Program-made: the position numbers and the translations under genes | NCBI GenBank assembly: GCA_000181795.3 | Contig: CM012953.1 | Coordinates: 13,915,595 to 13,979,594 of the forward strand | Direction of reading: 5' to 3' | Source of the DNA: Trichinella spiralis | Lineage: Eukaryota; Nematoda; Enoplea; Trichinellida; Trichinellidae | DNA length: 64,000 bases | Notes under the pieces: model-generated | The model's database searches: none | Told to the model about the DNA's origin: nothing | What the model saw: the letters and a program-made list of their open reading frames with translations, nothing else | Shown: positions 1-17,000 of the stretch, in pieces | Layout of the letters: each line of letters starts with the position of its first letter | Numbering within the stretch: position 1 is the first letter of the stretch

Positions 1-3000
1 ATTATGTCACTTGTATTGCTTTGTTTGTAGTGTTTGATTTATTTACCTCAACATTGCATTCTCTAACTATGGTAGATTAAAACTCCAAATTTATTAGCAA
101 ACCAAAAGCATAATTTATAATATTTATTAAAAATGTAATAAATTAATTCGGCATGTTTATGATTGATCAAAAGTTGTATCTGATACTGATTCAAATAAAT
201 CTACATATGTAAAAGCACAATTAGATTTCATTCCAATACAGGAAAAAAGTTGAAATTTGTGTGCTTATTATAACTTTTTTTAAATAAATTTGTCTGATTC
301 AAAAGCTAAAGCAAAGCTAAAGCATTTTTCTCTGTTTGAATGAATAAAATGAAATGAAGTTTCATCAAACATTCATAGCATTCATATTTTTGAAAATTCA
401 TTAATAGAAGAAAAAAAGTATTTTTCCCCATTAAATAATATTTATATTATTTTGATCTTTTTTAATTGTATAAAAATTTCACTTTCTCATGAAATCGTGA
501 AGTTAAAATATCATCAAATGGCGGATGTAATTTTTCACTTTTCAAATTGACATATTCAAACTCCATTTTAGACCAAACTGATCATTTGTCAGTTATCCAA
601 TGCAACAATTGATTTTTTTGTTTTAATAAATTTTAGTTTGTCTCAATTAATTATAAGATAAAAATAATTAAAATGCATGGTACGTGGTAAAATGCATTTT
701 GCCTATAAAATTTGCATTGCTCCTTTTTGCTTTGGTATATCATTTTCACTGCTTGAATGTTAAATTATTAAACTTCAGGAATATGTAATGGAATTTTCAT
801 TTTTTAAACTGATCAGTTACATAAATTTATAAATATATCAAATTATGTATATGTGTAATAATATCTTTCAAAATATTAGTCAATGGCACATAGCATATAT
901 TAAATTTGAATCGGAAATAAGTTTTTAGAAAATTATGACCAGTTTTGCGCATGTTTTCCGCTTCAAGAAATCATTGCTAAGAAATCAAGCTGTGTTTATT
1001 ATGACTGCTTTGTATAAAATTTGTTTGAATTATCTTGAGCACAATTGCATTAAAAAAAGAGAATACTTGATTACCGTTTGTTTATTCGATACGGTTCATT
1101 CAAGATCACCGTTTAATTAAAAAAAGGAAGAAAGCAAAATATGAAATAGCCTTTTGCTTTTAATACGAGACAGAACTACTATTTTACAGTAAGAAGAAGA
1201 AGTGATTTTTATTCATTCATTTTGAGCCAAAACTGAAAATTGTTCATTCATAATCCAGTTTTTATAATAGTGTAAAATCTGCTTGAAAGATAAATGTCAA
1301 TTTACATTTTCCTCAATTTATTTATATGCATTTAATCTTAAAATTTCATTTCCTGCATATTCCTTTTGAAATAGAATGAGAAAATGTTATGGTATACCAC
1401 AAAAATTTCACAAGGTTTTCTCTTTTTTAAAAAGTAATATTTATGAATAAAAACCTTTTTTTAAAACTTTTTAAAATAAAATTACAATTATAACATGCAT
1501 TTCTGAAACTTGTTAATCATATTTTTCTTTTTACAAGTGAAAAGATTTACCATCTTCTTTGTTGTAAAGAGAACAAATAAATCAGAATATAAAATTATTG
1601 CACAACAAACAATTTATAAAGCTATTATAAGATAAAGACGCCGGTAAACCGATTAGCGCAATAATAGTTTGCATTCCTTTTCACCTTCACTGCCCATTCT
1701 CATTTTATGCATCTTATCATTCAACTTTGATGCTTCAGGTAACGTTTTAACAAATAAAAGATAATATTCAAAAAAATATTAATTTTAGCATAAAGTTATA
1801 AAACCTTTCAACATGTATTAACAAAAAACTTTTTTTAATATAATACAAAGAAGTATTTTGTTCTACTGGCGAAAGTTTTATTTAAGTATATTCTATTTAT
1901 TATTCAGTAGAACGGTACATATATATATATATGTATGTATATCTGTGTCACTTCAACTATACAACATCCTTTGTCATAGAAATCATTTAAATAATTCAAA
2001 TATAAAGTGAAAGTTAAATGCAATAAATAAATAAACGAGCAATCGTCAACATTCTACATGCATTGCTGTTGTTCAGAAAATTGACAATACAAAATGTTGC
2101 ACGTTTAAAATATTGAATGCAATTTTTATTAATTAATAATCAAATTTTACTCAAACAGCCGCTATTAAAAAGACAAATAAACAATTATTTCAAGACGGAT
2201 AATTGGAATTGTCGGATGAAATCAACACAACATAAATAATTGTACAAGTGCAAAGCTTTTGAAAAATCCATTGACAACATTTACAGATGAGTAACAATCT
2301 AAATAAAGGTACCAGTTGACAGTTTGGAAAACGTTATCTTCATCGGTTGAATATAAATTTTCAAATAAATTATCTGACAATGTTGCATCCAGTGTTGCAA
2401 TGTTGCAAATATTTGATGCGTGGTTAAATTTGAGATGCCGTTCTAAATATTGCATTCACCATTTTCTTCAATCACTTTTCTGTCAGTGAAATTCGCTTCG
2501 AAAAGGTGCAAAATCTTTCCAAATGGAGAAAATTATTGAAAAATTTACCAATCAATCGTTTTCAACATTACACCAAAAAAACAGTTCCAGCAAACCACAA
2601 TCAAACATTCAATGTGACAGTACGGTACAACAAGTAATGCAATTGCAAAATTTGCATAACATTCAACAACAATTAAATGAAATGGATGAATGAATGGATT
2701 TTAGGTCGCCAAGGTAGTAATCAAGTTTGCCGGATATTCATTCATTAGGACCAAATTTCTACACGACTGGGTCCAGTTTCGCAAAAGGGCACTGTTTGTC
2801 TTGTCGACGTGAACTTGCATGCCAATCTGTGTGAGAACACAGTAGTGACAGAGTTACAGTAGGATATTTCAAAGTAAAACGTTGACATCGGCATGCCGAC
2901 ATGGTACGCTTCTCATTCAGAGTTCTTTCCTGAACGAGGCAGCCCATTTCCTATTCAAATGAACGTCAGCTGACGACTGTTGTTCCAATGTAACACATTC

Positions 3001-3335
3001 TTTCACATTTCCACCGTTTCCTTGTCACTCCAAGCATCTTTTGACGACAACATGAGTATTACAAAATTTTAAAGTAATTTTTTATTTTTGTACTGAAATT
3101 AATTATAAAATTATTTCAAATTTCCACCTTTTTGGCATAAAAAATCAAAATTAAATGAAATATCAAAGTTTTCATGAAAACTTTACTGATAACTTATATT
3201 CAAAATCTGAAAATGTCTGCAGTTGATGATTTGCAGTTACAAACTTTCCACGATACCGGAAGAATAACTAAAAGTTGTGCTAAAATATTTAAAAAATTAA
3301 TTAACTTCAATCAATAATTAAAGCAAACTTTGATT
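1..3335. other. Intergenic, no supported gene
   Basis: AT-rich sequence with no exon series I can support. A 57-codon glutamine-rich ORF opens at about 2523, and a slightly G+C-richer patch at 2740-3060 has several short open frames but no consistent splice chain. An (AT)n tract lies near 1917-1932. Confidence 0.5.
1917..1932. repeat. (AT)n microsatellite
   Basis: Short alternating AT run in non-coding DNA. Confidence 0.6.
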
Positions 3336-4583
3336 TTACAGTGTTTTGAAGAACTCAAACAACTGGTAAACAGTTTCTTTTTCAACAGAATAAATTGTCT
3401 TCAAAAGTGCCATTATAATTCTACAGTTTGTAGAATATCTTTCTTTCTGTAAATGATCTCCCTTTTATTTTATCCTGCAACTATTAAAACTTGTCAATAT
3501 AATTGGTCAAAAATGAACTGCGAATTATTAAACTTTCATTGTTATTCACATCATAATGAATGATAAATGTTATCATAAATTATACATATTCAATTATTAT
3601 CAAAAGTAACAACATAAATTCACCAACAAATTAACAAACAAACATTTCTGGAAGCATTAACATTTAAAATGTACACTGAAATGTTTAACTGCGCTTTAAG
3701 CTTTTCGGTAATTTCCACTGTAGCCTGAAATGATAACCGATCAAAGCTTTGTCATTACATTAATTAAAAAAAGTAAAACGTACTTTTTCATGAAAGATAT
3801 CCATTCGTCACCCTTAAATCCGCCATGTGGCGAGATTACTTGTCGCAGAAAATCCGTAGTCAGCTTTTCAATGCAGAATTTTAAAATCATTTTTTCGGCT
3901 TCATTAAGATTTGAAAACATTTCATATTTATTCAATTTGCGAAAAAAGTGCTCGTTATCCCAAAACGGTAAAAACTCTGGAGTGCAGGGCAGTTCGAAAA
4001 CTGCAGGGTTACCATTCGTCGATTCCATTGCAACATCTGCATGAAATTGAAAACAAGAAATTTAAAACAATAAAATGTATAAAAAATATGACATTTGTTT
4101 ATAAAACGGAAACAGCTGCCCAATTGGATATTGTAAACATGCAAAGCAACGTTACTCTGTTTTAAGCCTTTGTAAGAGTTTCGCCAATGCGGCACGACTG
4201 AAGAGGAAAGCAAACTGTATTCATATTTCAGTTCTATAAAATTTAAAATAAAATATTTCATAACATATCAAAATTATATCACTTTTCAACATGGAGCATC
4301 CCTCAGTACTGCAAACATCTTCGAGCTTTGAAACATTTACAGTACCGTCATATTGCTCTCCGAATTGAATCTCGTCATCTTCATTTTCAATCACTGACAG
4401 CTAAATTTAAAACATTCAAACACATTCACATCATCTACGTTCACTTCAAATAAATAAATTACAAAAATATTAAACCTCGTTTGAATCGTGATCCATCGCA
4501 ATACCGTGAACAAATTTCTTTCTTGCACCATGGTTTGACTGCATTTCCGTATTGTAACCTTCATCACTTTCACTTCTAACCAT
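3336..4583 (-). CDS. Unrecognised 227-aa protein, six exons
   Basis: I do not recognise the family. Exons (high to low): 4476-4583, 4283-4400, 4156-4197, 3780-4036, 3677-3724, 3336-3446. All borders are GT-AG and all phases match, giving 227 aa from an ATG at 4583 to TAA at 3336. The first 75 residues are acidic and low in hydrophobics (for example IENEDDEIQFGEQYD). Residues about 95-225 look like a folded, mostly helical domain rich in aromatic and charged residues (PEFLPFWDNEHFFRKLNKYE, then EKLTTDFLRQVISPHGGF). No signal peptide or membrane segment is seen, so an intracellular protein is likely. It is transcribed away from the coiled-coil gene at 6.2 kb. The first intron has a weak donor (gtttaa). 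The exon chain is well supported; function is unknown. Confidence 0.6.
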
Positions 4584-6163
4584 AATACTGATGAGCAAGC
4601 TTACATAATTAAAAAACTGCAATTTTGAATATAATCGATTCGTATGGAATTGTAAATTAAATAATATAATTAACACTTACTGAATAATTTATAATTGTAA
4701 GCTATTTATAAATAACTTATTTATATTCATAATGTATCTACCTGAAGTATTTTACACACGTAATTAAGATTATATCATATAAAAGGATTCAAATTTTTTA
4801 AATTAGTTAAATTTAAGTTTTTAAATTAGTATTTTAAGTAGTGTTTGAGAATTATTCGTATAAAATATTCAAAATTATCACAGTGAAAACAACAAGTAAA
4901 GAATACAAAAAACAAACAAAACAGCCTAAATAAAAAATATACTGCCTTATTTTTCACTTACTGCGTCAGTGAAAAAATCTCTCCACTTACAACTTGGAAA
5001 GCAATCGCGTATAACACTTAATTTCTACAGTAACCCGGTATAATAAGGAATATAAAGGTTTTGTAATATACTATTTTTGCTCTTTCTTTAATAATGCAGT
5101 TAAATAAGTAATTCAATAAATTTAAAGGTAAAATGAATTTTAATATAAATATAATAAGCAAAAATTTTTTTATTTTAAATTTACAGATGATTACATAGCA
5201 GCAGTAATTAATTTTATCATATTTTAAAGTTGTTTTAAAAAGTTAAATAAATTTTTTTAACTGTACAAACTACAGTTTCACCAGATAATTTTCATAAGAG
5301 TCTTTAATTTGAAAAAAAAGTCTAGCAGTTGGCAATGCTTCATAGTGTATGATTTAATTTAAAACTTTAGCCATTTCAAATATGTACTTAATTAATACAC
5401 TGTAGAAAGTGATGCTGAACTTTTATACTTTTCAAAAGCTTTCACAACTTGAAAATAAAAAAGAATGTTAAAATTATTTTGTATTTTAAACTACTAATTT
5501 TGAGCTCTATTTTTCAATACACATTAAAGATAATAATACCTTTGTTTCTTTTATACTGTAATTTTTATGATAATTTTAATTGCGCACTTTTTAACTCTCA
5601 CATTTCTTTTTTCTTGATACTCATTCTGGTATGAATATTTTATTTTAATAAATTTCAAGGTTTTCTTTATTATTTTTTAAACTTATTTTCTTTATGATCT
5701 TTCTAATTTTTCACTTTATATTCAATTATTTAAGATTATTTTTTTGTGGACCACATGTTTCATAGCTGATTTCAAGTAGTACTGATAATTTTTTCTTTTG
5801 GATACTGAGCGTTTTTTTTAATTTTTATGATTTTGAAGTGTAATATGAATATCAATTTTAATTTTCACGATACTTTTGCTGTTATATGTTTATTTCATTT
5901 TATGTTGTATGTTTGTGTATGTGTGTTACTTGTGTTTAACATTTTTTGTTTGAGCGGTAATTAAAAAATAAAGTGGACAATTCAGAAAATTGAGACCGTT
6001 TAATTTTGTTGATAGAAATATTTACTGCATGCTATTTTGTTTAACTTTCTTATTCTAAATAGTTTCTGAATGAAATGAAACAATTATTTTTTTGTTTTAG
6101 GTGTGGTTTTCGTTATTTCTTTTGTTTTCGTTCTTCCTTCTTTTTTATTCGTTTCTGATGCAG
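4584..6163. other. Intergenic/divergent promoter region
   Basis: Very AT-rich interval between the minus-strand gene starting at 4583 and the first recognisable exon of the coiled-coil gene at 6164. The first exon and promoter of the plus-strand gene should lie here or further upstream, but I could not identify an initiating ATG that splices in phase into 6164. Confidence 0.4.
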
Positions 6164-9100
6164 GGGAAAGATGATTCTTCCGATTCTGAATCGAAATCCA
6201 AGTTTGAATTATTTTTGTTAATATGCACTGTGACAATAGCAATGGGATGAATTTGTCATTTTCACTCGTTAATATATTATTTGTTACGTTTAGAAAGTCA
6301 GATGAAAATGATGAAGAAAAATCTGCTACTGTTAATCAGCCGAATGAAAATTCTGTGAGAAATAGAATGAATGAATGAGTTCAGTTTTTGTAACGGTAAA
6401 TGTTTTTTTTCTTAGAAGCCGAGTAGTAAAGCAGTGAATGTATGCCCAGAACGGCTTACTCTGCAGACAGAGCTGTTGCATAAGAAAGTTTTGGACCAGA
6501 GTTTGTTGTTGGCCAAATGTCAAAACAAGCTTCTTCAGTGCTCTCATCTCATGATCGACAGCAGCATTGGAAACAGTTCTAGCAAGTCAGCTTTCTTGGG
6601 TACTTCTGATACGTTTGCTGCTAGTACGGTAATGTAAAAATAATTTTCGTTTTATAAATTTTTTGATTTTCAACTTTCATTTCAGCCGATTCCTGCGAAA
6701 AATCGATGTTTGAAAAATGACAGGGAATTTTTGAGGTTCTTATCTTATATAGCTTTTTCTTTTTACGAAGCTTCTGTATTCAATAATATTATTAGTTGAT
6801 GTTGTTTTATTGAATAGCAAAGAGTTGGTCGAGAGTAAGGACGAAGCAGACATGAGCAGTTTGAATGATCAGCTGACGGCAGATTTGCTTCGGGTTTCGT
6901 TGCAGTGGAAAAAGAGTGAAAAAGAATTGCGCAATCGAGATCAACAGCTGCTTGATCTTGAACAAGTTTGTATTGGATGAAAAGTTAGAAAAGAATAGAA
7001 AATTTACAAAAATATGCAATTTTTTTCGATAGACATTTATTCGTCATTTGAATGAAAGCCATGTGAATTATGTGAATTTATGGCAACAATATCAGGCAAT
7101 TCAGCGGGATTACAGACGATTACGGTCGGAAGTATTTCGTGATATGAAAATGATGCAGTATGATATTTATCGGATGATTGTAAAATCGAAAACTGTCATT
7201 GGGGAACAAGTGCAAAACCGACTTATGCGGCAATTGGTACAGCGAATTTGTGAAATTAAACCTGAAGTGATCATTTGAAAAATGTACTAGTGTTGTTGTT
7301 CACATGTTTAAAAAAATTGTTTTTTATTCAGCAGCAACATCCGGTGAATGAAGATGGATCTGCAAACGAGGAACAGCAGCACATTGTTGTTGACAGGTAA
7401 TATTGTTGTTTTTTTAAATTTGTTCATACATTCATACTTTATATTTATCTAAAATTGTTGTCATTGATTTGAATCATTGTTATTGTCTATAGTATATATG
7501 CTCACCTGCTGTGTTATTTCGATATAGATTTCGAATATCATTGTTGATGAGCGATGTTATTGAATTTTTCATTCATTAATCATTCAGCTTAATGGCTGTT
7601 GTAAATGGTAGAAAGTGGAAATTTCTCTTTGGTTTCCTGATTCGACTTCAAGCTAGTTAGCTTATTAAATTAATTTGAATATATTCCTTTTCAAAATATT
7701 TCATATGATTGAATATTATTAATTTGTAAATTGTTTTGTATGGTTCAGTGGAACGGACAAAGAGGAGAAAAAGAATACAGTGGTAGTGACAAGTGGTGAT
7801 ATAAATCGTTTAAAATCGATCGAAGAGCAAGTAAGAAGAAATGTAGAAATTTGTTGTTGAAATATTATTTTATTGATTCTATCGATGTTGTAGAATGATT
7901 CGTTGATGGAATTGTTGAAAAAATCCTATTCGACTTTGAATTCTGTGTTGATTGTACTGATGGATATGGGAATTGAAGCCGAATCGGACGATCAAAGTGA
8001 AGTGACTTGGACGTGGGTTGGTTGGCAAGGGTTGTTGTCGTCGGTCAGTCAAGCTGCGTCGGAAGTGAAAAAGCACGAAAAAGTGAAGGATATTTTTGTT
8101 TGTTTTTTTTGCATATGCAAATAGAAACTACAATATGAATAATTTTTCTGTCGGTTTGTAGAGTTTAGAGGAACGTCTTTTGACGACAATGCAAAATGTC
8201 AGCGAGTACAAGTTTGCCAACGAGCAGTTGGAATCGCGTTTGCAAAATTTGCAAAACGAGAACGAAAATTTGGAAAAGAAAACTCGTGAATTGTACAATT
8301 TTTTTGCAAGTGAAAATATTGCATAGTTTATTTTTTTTCAAATATATATATTTAAATTAGATTCGATGAAAATAATACTTTGAAAAGTCAAGTGAGTGAA
8401 TATGACGACGAACGTTTGGAATTGTTGGCCAAATGTGAAAAATTGGTATCTGCCAAAGAGGCGTTGACATTGGAATGTCAAACGTTGCAAGGGTAACAAC
8501 AACTATTTGTGTATAGTTTATTGAAAAAAATTTCGATTTAATATATTCATTTTTCAAATTAAATTAAAAAGGGAAGTGAAAAAGAATGAAAAGATGATCG
8601 CGAATAGCAATTCGACCCTGGCCGACAGAGAATTACAGTTGCAGGATGCGATGGAACAGTGTTCACGTTTGACTTTGGAAAATGGTGAATTGAAAGCGTC
8701 AGTGGATCTGTTGAAGGAGCAGGCGGCCCAAGAACACCGCGAAAGTGAAGCTCTGCGTTCACGTATGCAGACGGTCCACGGTGAGTTGGATACGTTGAAG
8801 ATGGAGCATCAATTTTCTCAACAGCAGCTCGAATTGGCCGAAAGTCAACTGAATTCGTTGCTTGAAAATAAGCTGCCCCAAGTGGATGCTGCGAATTTTG
8901 TCCACAACGAAGTTGTCGATCGTCTGGATGCTGAGAATGAAAATCTGAGGCGTGAAAAGCGTTCACTTACCAAACGGATCGTTCAGCTCGAAATCGAGTT
9001 GAAATTGGCCAAAAATTGCCAAGCGGAATTGATCAACGCTGCTGAACAGCGTGAACAGGCGTCTTCGTTGATCGAAGCCGACAAAACGATTCTAGACGAA

Positions 9101-11457
9101 GAAGTTGCAGGTATAAATTATGCAAAAAAAAATAAAAATAATAATGATGATGATGATGGATTTGAATTCAGATCTCAGGAATAAAGTCGAATCGTTCGCG
9201 TTGAACAATGAAAAATTGTTAAATCGGTTGTCCGAAGTGACCGAAAGTCGAGACAAAGCTGAAGTGGAACTTGCGATTGTAATATGAAATTTGAATAAGT
9301 TCAAAATAATAATTATTATTAGTTTTGATTGATTGGGATATTTTTTTTCCCCAGGCGAACGATAGTGTCGTCGAATGGCAGCAAAAATACCAAGATTGTT
9401 TGAAAGAATTGAAGCAGCGCATAAGTGTTATGGCGACATTGCGTGATGAAAATGAAAATCTTGAAATGTAAATTGTTAATAACCAAAGAAAAAAGTACTT
9501 TTTTTCTTTGTTTTTTAAGTGTTAACAGCGATTTGCAACGTTTGCAAGCAGAATTGAAATCGAAATTGAATATGATCAGCGTGGAAAAGTCGCGAGGTGA
9601 AGTCCAAAAAAACCAATACCAGTCGAACGTTCTGCAATTGGAAACTCAACTCCGTGAAGCCCAAGACAATCACCAGCTAATATCTCAACAATTGCTCGAC
9701 TGTCAGCAAGGTATGTGTTGTTTTTTGGTGGTGGTGATTTGTGACCAATTTGCATAATTTGGTGTTCTCGGATAGACAATTTCAATTTGGAACGTCGGAT
9801 TTCTATCGCTGACGAGCTGGTCAAACAGCAGGATGAAGCTTTGAAACTTTTGATCAATCAAAAGCATCAACTCGAAAATAAGAATAACAAATTGGAAAAA
9901 ATGTTATCTTCGCAAAGCAAAGAATGCAAAAAATTGCAAGTGAGTCAACTGAAAGCTGTCAAAGCAGATTAAGGCTGTTCAAAGGAAAAAAACTCTTCTT
10001 TTGCAGGAAACGTTGGATTTCGTCTGCGATCAGTGCGATTTGCATTTCAATCAGTCGGACAAACTGAAAGAAGGTGTAAAATTATTGGTCGAAGAAAAGG
10101 GTCGTCTGATTAGTGAATATCTGGGCAAAGCGGCTTCGTGTTCCGAAATGGCGACCAATTCCAATTTGTTGCTTGTGGAAAAAGACCAACTGACGAAAAA
10201 AGTGGCCGAATTGAACGACGAAATTCGTTCACTCCACTCGCAGAATGGTCATTTGGAAGAGGCGCTGAATATCCAGAAATCGAAACTCGGATCGGTCGAA
10301 TTGAAATTGAACAAATGTCGTGGAGAAAATTTGGAACTTTCGAAAACCATTGCCAACCAAGAGACGACAATACGTTCATTGGACAACCGACTGGCCGATG
10401 TCCACAACGATCTGGCATTGGCTGAAATGGAAAAGCAAGATATACGTGCGGAAAATCGAAAGCTCAAGTAAATTAATTGTCTTTTGTTTTTTTTTAAAAA
10501 AAATTCCATCCCCATTCTTACTGTTCAGACATCAGTTGGATTTGATCGACAAGTCGCTCGAAATGACCAAAGCGTGTTCGCGTGATGTTGAAAAGCAACG
10601 TGTTGATTTGGAAAAGCAAATGGTCAACAAGCAGGGAGAATTGGCCAATTTGTCCGGCATGTTGAAAATCAGTCAAGATACGGAACAAGAATTGAAAAGA
10701 CAATTGGAAACGATGTCTTCCAAGCGACAACAATTGATGGATAAATTGAACGATTACGAAATTGAGATGCTCGCTTTGAGAACGAAATTGAAAAAAGAAG
10801 AACTGAACAGTAAACTGCTACGTGAAGAATTGGCCGAAGTAAGCTTTTATCCTCCTCCTCCTCCTGTTTCTTGTTCGTTTTAATTTGCATATTTCCAATT
10901 GAAGAACAACGACAAAATCGCTCAACTGATGGACGCTGTGGACAAAATTACAAACGATCGTGTCGAATTGGACAAAAAAGTGACCACGTTCGAAAAGGAA
11001 AATCTACTCCACGTACAAAATGTCGAAACGATGAAATGCAAACTTCGAAAAATGGATCAACAATTTGCCGAACGGTAATATTTTTTTTCTGGATACTGTA
11101 TAACAATAGAAAAAATAATAAAGTTCGGAAAGTCTCGTTCACAGGTTGGTCGAATTGTCCCGTTCTCACCAGGACAAAGTAGGAATGTTGGAAAATCGTC
11201 ATGCGAAAGATTTGCAACAGATAACCGCGTTGGAAAAGCGGATCCATCAGTTGGAAAAAGAGTTGGACCGTGAACGGAGCAAACGAGAAATGTCGATCAT
11301 GCGATCCATGGAAAGTCTATTTGAAATGCCCAATCGCATGACGACGGCCAATTCCACCAACGCCATCTTTCGCACTTCGTCACCACTCAACGCTGCCGTA
11401 CCATTTGAAATTGCCGACGTCGAACCGGATCATGCACCAACACCGAGTAAAAAATGA
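6164..11457 (+). CDS. Long coiled-coil protein, rootletin-like (5' end not found)
   Basis: Twenty in-phase exons: 6164-6201, 6294-6354, 6416-6628, 6686-6735, 6818-6965, 7033-7266, 7332-7396, 7749-7830, 7894-8082, 8162-8292, 8361-8492, 8572-9110, 9172-9278, 9355-9467, 9529-9710, 9776-9939, 10007-10467, 10529-10838, 10905-11074, 11145-11457 (TGA). The product is about 1,233 aa plus an unseen N-terminus. A Ser/Asp-rich start is followed by a segment around residue 200 (NYVNLWQQYQAIQRDYRRLR) that resembles the conserved N-terminal rootletin region. From about residue 350 to 1,180 there is almost unbroken heptad-type coiled coil (Leu/Glu/Lys/Gln), then a non-coiled tail rich in Ser, Thr and Pro. 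Rootletins (CROCC; CHE-10 in C. elegans) build ciliary rootlets and tether centrosomes, and the C. elegans protein is of similar size. The family call rests on one motif plus architecture; another long coiled-coil protein is possible. Confidence 0.6.
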
Positions 11458-11568
11458 AAAAATACCCATTTATGTTGTATATGTATAGTGTTATATTTGT
11501 TGAAGTATAGTTTTATTTTTCACATTTTATGCAAATTCTGTTTATAAATTAATTGATGATATTTTAAA

Positions 11569-11574
11569 AATAAA
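11569..11574 (+). promoter_or_regulatory. Polyadenylation signal of the coiled-coil gene
   Basis: AATAAA about 110 nt past the stop codon at 11457, inside an AT-rich run and before the convergent gene ending at 11723. Confidence 0.45.
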
Positions 11575-11722
11575 TAAATAAATATATATATTGTGCAGAA
11601 AGTGTTTGCATGTTTTGTGAATTAATTCAGACGATAGATGATACTGCACTAGCTAATTCAACACATATATTGTGTAGTGTTTATAAAATGAAGTCGATTA
11701 TGGAAAATTGAATGAATTTTCT

Positions 11723-14090
<2,368 letters not shown>

Positions 14091-17000
14091 CGGGAACAGA
14101 AACAGCTACAAATTTGTCATATGCAAATAAACGAATACCTTAGTTTTTAAATATAAGCAATTAAGATGGTTTAAATTTCAAATACGATGTTCACATAAAT
14201 TAATAATAAATTCAATTTAATAAATAATTCCATTCACTTTTTTAAATTTAAATACTGCTGCAATCACATCCTTAAAATGCTTTGAATATTACCAATTGAC
14301 AGACACCTACAGTATATTTCTGTATAATCAAGAATAAATCCAACGCAATATATTGTAATACAAGTATAATTGTAATGAATACATACTTTTAGAAGAAGAA
14401 AATATTTATCAGTATCAATAAATTTAATTTTAATATCAAATCAGTGAATTTAAAAAGCATTCATTAATCTGAAAAAAATGTTAACGCATTCTGCTAAAAA
14501 TTTCAAATGTATTGACATTTAAGTAAAGATTTTGAAAGATACTGATTTGATAAAGATTTGGAAAATCATTATTGTATTTTTCAAAAGGTATCGTCAGAAT
14601 AAAATGTCTTTTTGCGTACTAACAGCAAAACTTACTGAATGGTCAAGATCATTTGTATTTATACAATTTGAACTTTGAACAAATCTTTTACAAAGTAGTT
14701 GTTTTTTTTCTAATGAGATGAATTTATCTAGTCGAACTGATACTCTGGAATTGAAGAGTATCCTTAAAAATATTAAAGTTCCAATCTGCTAAATTTACTG
14801 TTATGGTGGATGATTTTAAATCTGAACAGAAAAAAAGGAACACTGAAAAGTAGATGATGAAAAATAATAAAAAACGTGAACGACGAATGAAATGAATTAA
14901 AAAGTACAGCAGATTGTTTTGAAAAATCTTGAAAGAAAAAGTAAAATTCAGTTACAAGTTGATTTTTAAAGTAAATTTATAATTCCATTTTAAAGTAATT
15001 TTGCGTACGATGAGATAACTTTTTTGGCCAATCTGCGTCATAACAATTTGCTATTCATTTGTAATGTTCGAGCATAAGTTTGTAAATTAATTTCAGTGCG
15101 CTATATTCAAAAAAAGTTACATTGTGAAAGTTAAGATAGATAAATTTGTAAATATCATACAGTCATTTTATGATTTAAGTGATTTAATTAAGCACTATAA
15201 AAGTTGAACTTTGAAATTTTTTGAATTATAAAATTACAATAAGAATTTTTTTTACAAAATAATTATTTGGCATATTTTAGAAATTGAAAGAAGATTTTGC
15301 TTGAAAATTTTTGAACAATTATTCTTGAATTTTTTTATAATCTTGTAAATTTGAAACAAAACTTTTTGCTGCATATTGAGTAGTGGACAAGATGAAGAAC
15401 TGTTAGTGAAAGAATGTTATTTACGTTTATTGACAAGTTCACAATAATATTTATTTATAGTTTGATGAAGAATAAAACTATGAAACTGTGAACAACAAAT
15501 AGAGCGTTTTATTATAACAAGTCAATTCAGCAAACCTTACAACATCAATACAGAAATTAGCTGCTTGTTTGATTTACTTTTTTAATAGTTGTTGCAGTAA
15601 ACAAAGTTGCAGCATTTTAAAAATTAATTTTGTTTTTATTTTATTTTTTTTTAAATACAACGATCTAGATTTTCATTCAGTTCTGTTTTTTATAAACTAC
15701 TCTTTTTCTGATAAACTACTTTAATAGCAGTCCACCATTAATAAATTAAATGTTACAAAAGCTGAAAATGCTTATTTTTAAATAAAACTGTGCCTGTTTT
15801 TTTTTCATCGTTTCGTGGTTATCAGTACCGGATTATGTACAAATTTAGTGTCAGTTTTCTTGAATGAAGCAATAAAGTTTATCAAATGCCTGTGATCATA
15901 ATATGTCCATTGGCAATGGAGTAATTAGTTAAATGAATGAATAATTCAATATAGTTTATTAATTTGAAAAAGGACAGAATTATTGCATTTGATGTCTAAT
16001 TATATAATTATCGTATGTCAACATTGCAAATTAAATTTTTTCATCAGTTCCTTTCAAGTTTATTGTTCTTATCATGATTCACTGTTTCCTGTCTTTCATC
16101 GGTATATTAATATTTGATTTTCATTTTTTAATTTTAAATTGTAATGTTTTTTCAAATTCATAAATAATTTCTTCAACAAATAATAAATTAATGTTTTCTA
16201 ACGTAACTTTTTTTCAAATTGGCGCATTCGATAATTCATATTCCATGCAATTTTATTGTCAAAAAATAATTGTTAAAAAGCGACCATCAACTGGAATTAT
16301 AATTTCTAATAATTACACGATAAGTTTATCAATTTTACAGGCAAGTTTTGCAATTGCTTTCGTCATGTAAACTTTTCTCATTTCATAATAAATGCTAATT
16401 TAATTATTTAATGTTTGTATTTTTGAATGCAAATTAAAACAAGTGCACAAATAGCGTGTAATTGAATAAACATTCAACTTCAGTTCATTTAAAAATAACA
16501 TGTGAAAACTTGATAAACTTCATTAATTAAACATCTACTATAATGAGGCTTCTTCTTCAAACGTTTTTTTTAAAATTTACTCATATATTAAAATAATAAC
16601 GTTGGAAAGTTTGAAACTGTAAAATCTCACATTATCAACGTATAAGCTGGTCATATCAGTAAAAGAAATTATTTATTTTATCATAAAAAGAGTTCACTTT
16701 ACGCAATAAATTTAAAGTAGTTTAATGTTTGCAACTTGAAAGTGTGCCAAATTTAGAATGCCATAATAAATGTGTTCAACACTGAAACTGGCATTTCAGT
16801 AAATAAACATTCAAGTACTTTTCATTTGTGTTCACGTTGTTGACGTTTAAAGTGTAAATAATGAAAGCATCATTATGGATGGACAATAAAATTTAAAAAA
16901 GATATAAAAGCCAAATGACAAAATAAAATACTGCCATATTTCCCTACATTATTGTTATTGTATTCTTTTAAAATAAAGTACAAGTTTTAAAAATTAATGA

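Noticed and set aside
2523-2960. Gln-rich 57-codon ORF followed by several short open stretches
   Set aside because: Joining them needs introns of about 24 nt or unmatched phases; no family recognised.
10110-10425. Overlapping ORFs on both strands inside the coiled-coil gene
   Set aside because: They are shadows of the 10007-10467 exon, whose own frame continues the heptad pattern and splices in phase at both ends.
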